Assembly (NCBI RefSeq): GCF_001613325.1
Contig: NZ_BDCD01000017.1
Span: forward strand, 186,001 to 250,000
Direction of reading: 5' to 3'
Length of the DNA: 64,000 nucleotides
From: Nocardia yamanashiensis NBRC 100130
GTDB taxonomy: Bacteria > Actinomycetota > Actinomycetes > Mycobacteriales > Mycobacteriaceae
The position numbers and the translations under genes are program-made. This document shows positions 63,467-64,000 of this stretch, one piece after another (positions within the stretch are counted from its first letter, which is position 1; every line of letters starts with the position of its first letter). The notes under the pieces were generated by a model that saw only the letters and a list, made by a program, of their open reading frames with translations, was not told the origin of the DNA and did not search any database.

Positions 63467-64000
63467 TTGCGAGACCGGCGCACGAAAGTGCTTGTCACGG
63501 CGCTGCTCACCGTCTGCGGGCTGCTGGCCGGATGTGGTTCCGACAAGCCGGGATCCGGGTCCGTCACCGCCTACGACGGCGATGCGAAAGTGCTGAATAT
63601 CGTGGCGGGGTCCGAGCACGAGGCGGTGTTCGAGCAGATCGTGCGACCGTGGTGCCGGGACCAGGGCCTCACCTGCACCATGACCAAGCTGGGGTCGGTG
63701 GATCAGGCCCGGCTGCTGCAGCAGGGCGACACCCCGCCCTATGACGCGTTCTGGTTCGCCTCCAGCGTGTTTCAGCAGCTGGGCGATACGGGGCGGCGGC
63801 TGAAACAGGCGCAGCCCATGTTCTCCACACCGCTGGTGTACGCGGGCCGCAAGTCCGAACTGGACGCCCTCGGCTTCACCGACCGCGAGGTGGGCATCGA
63901 GGAGATCCTCACCGCGGTCGAGGCCAAGCGGACGACGGCGTGGATGACCAATCCGACGCAATCGAATTCGGGCGCGACGGTGCTGCTGGGCTTCCTGAAC
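63467..64000 (+). CDS. Substrate-binding lipoprotein, partial (runs off the window)
   Basis: About 178 residues are visible from a TTG start preceded by GGAAGG. Lipobox LLTVCGLLAGCG gives an acylated Cys. Then VLNIVAGSEHEAVFEQIV starts a periplasmic-binding fold, with YDAFWFASSVFQQL and AWMTNPTQSNSGATVLLGFL. This resembles actinobacterial proteins that combine a substrate-binding domain with a VWA domain, but the C-terminal part is outside the window. An internal GTG (63488) is a possible later start. Confidence 0.7.
   Translation, partial: MRDRRTKVLVTALLTVCGLLAGCGSDKPGSGSVTAYDGDAKVLNIVAGSEHEAVFEQIVRPWCRDQGLTCTMTKLGSVDQARLLQQGDTPPYDAFWFASSVFQQLGDTGRRLKQAQPMFSTPLVYAGRKSELDALGFTDREVGIEEILTAVEAKRTTAWMTNPTQSNSGATVLLGFLN

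Overview
The window is high-GC DNA with tightly packed genes, frequent GTG starts, many 1-4 nt stop/start overlaps and many TetR/MarR/LysR regulators. A WhiJ-like XRE/DUF5753 plus DUF397 pair, a DUF4333 lipoprotein, an ECF41 sigma factor, a 13E12/DUF222 remnant under an actinobacterial SOS box, and an ABC sugar importer without its own ATPase all point to a mycolate-type actinomycete. Nocardia or a close relative is my best guess; this is inferred from gene content, and no rRNA or tRNA is present. I see no phage, IS element, CRISPR array or RNA gene. The window looks like chromosomal accessory/metabolic DNA.

Layout. 0.1-4.3 kb: L,D-transpeptidase, SnoaL-like protein, a TerD-AIM24 fusion, a cysteine hydrolase and a GlxA-type regulator. 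4.3-14.2 kb: an amino-sugar locus. One arm encodes a lipoprotein, two permeases and a DeoR repressor; the divergent arm encodes a SIS deaminase/isomerase, ROK kinase, NagA/AgaA deacetylase, PfkB kinase and class II aldolase. Together these fit N-acetylgalactosamine breakdown through tagatose phosphates. 14.2-22.5 kb: two hotdog thioesterases, an HxlR-controlled pair, a second L7/L12-like ribosomal protein, flavin oxidoreductases, hydrolases and a TetR gene with two perfect palindromes. 22.7-29.3 kb: a repeat-bearing membrane protein, amidase, a rhodanese/MarR pair with twin operators, and a secreted CocE-type hydrolase. 29.4-34.6 kb: a MarR-linked ABC exporter, then a TetR / 3-hydroxyacyl-CoA dehydrogenase / oleate hydratase fatty-acid unit. 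34.7-37.7 kb: an ECF41 sigma factor followed by an SDR gene whose promoter matches the ECF41 consensus. 37.8-43.0 kb: DUF397/XRE pair, small ORFs, a DUF4333 lipoprotein and a TRAP-TAXI transporter.

43.1-50.3 kb holds the most unusual unit: five same-strand, mostly overlapping genes ending at a strong intrinsic terminator. They encode a SWIM-like zinc protein, an unknown 459-residue protein, a VWA/MIDAS protein, a MoxR-type AAA+ ATPase and a 928-residue DUF5682 protein. The N-terminus of the last carries motifs resembling the TraB/TIKI hydrolase superfamily. The layout recalls the uncharacterised E. coli yehLMPQ cluster (from memory); its function is unknown.

50.3-64 kb: several regulator/enzyme pairs, most with visible palindromic operators (LysR/SDR/tautomerase, TetR/metal-dependent hydrolase, TetR/FAD monooxygenase, AraC, LysR/DJ-1-like protein with TetR and quinone-oxidoreductase-like enzyme). 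They are followed by a Tat-exported DyP peroxidase, an SGNH hydrolase and the start of a substrate-binding lipoprotein that runs off the edge.
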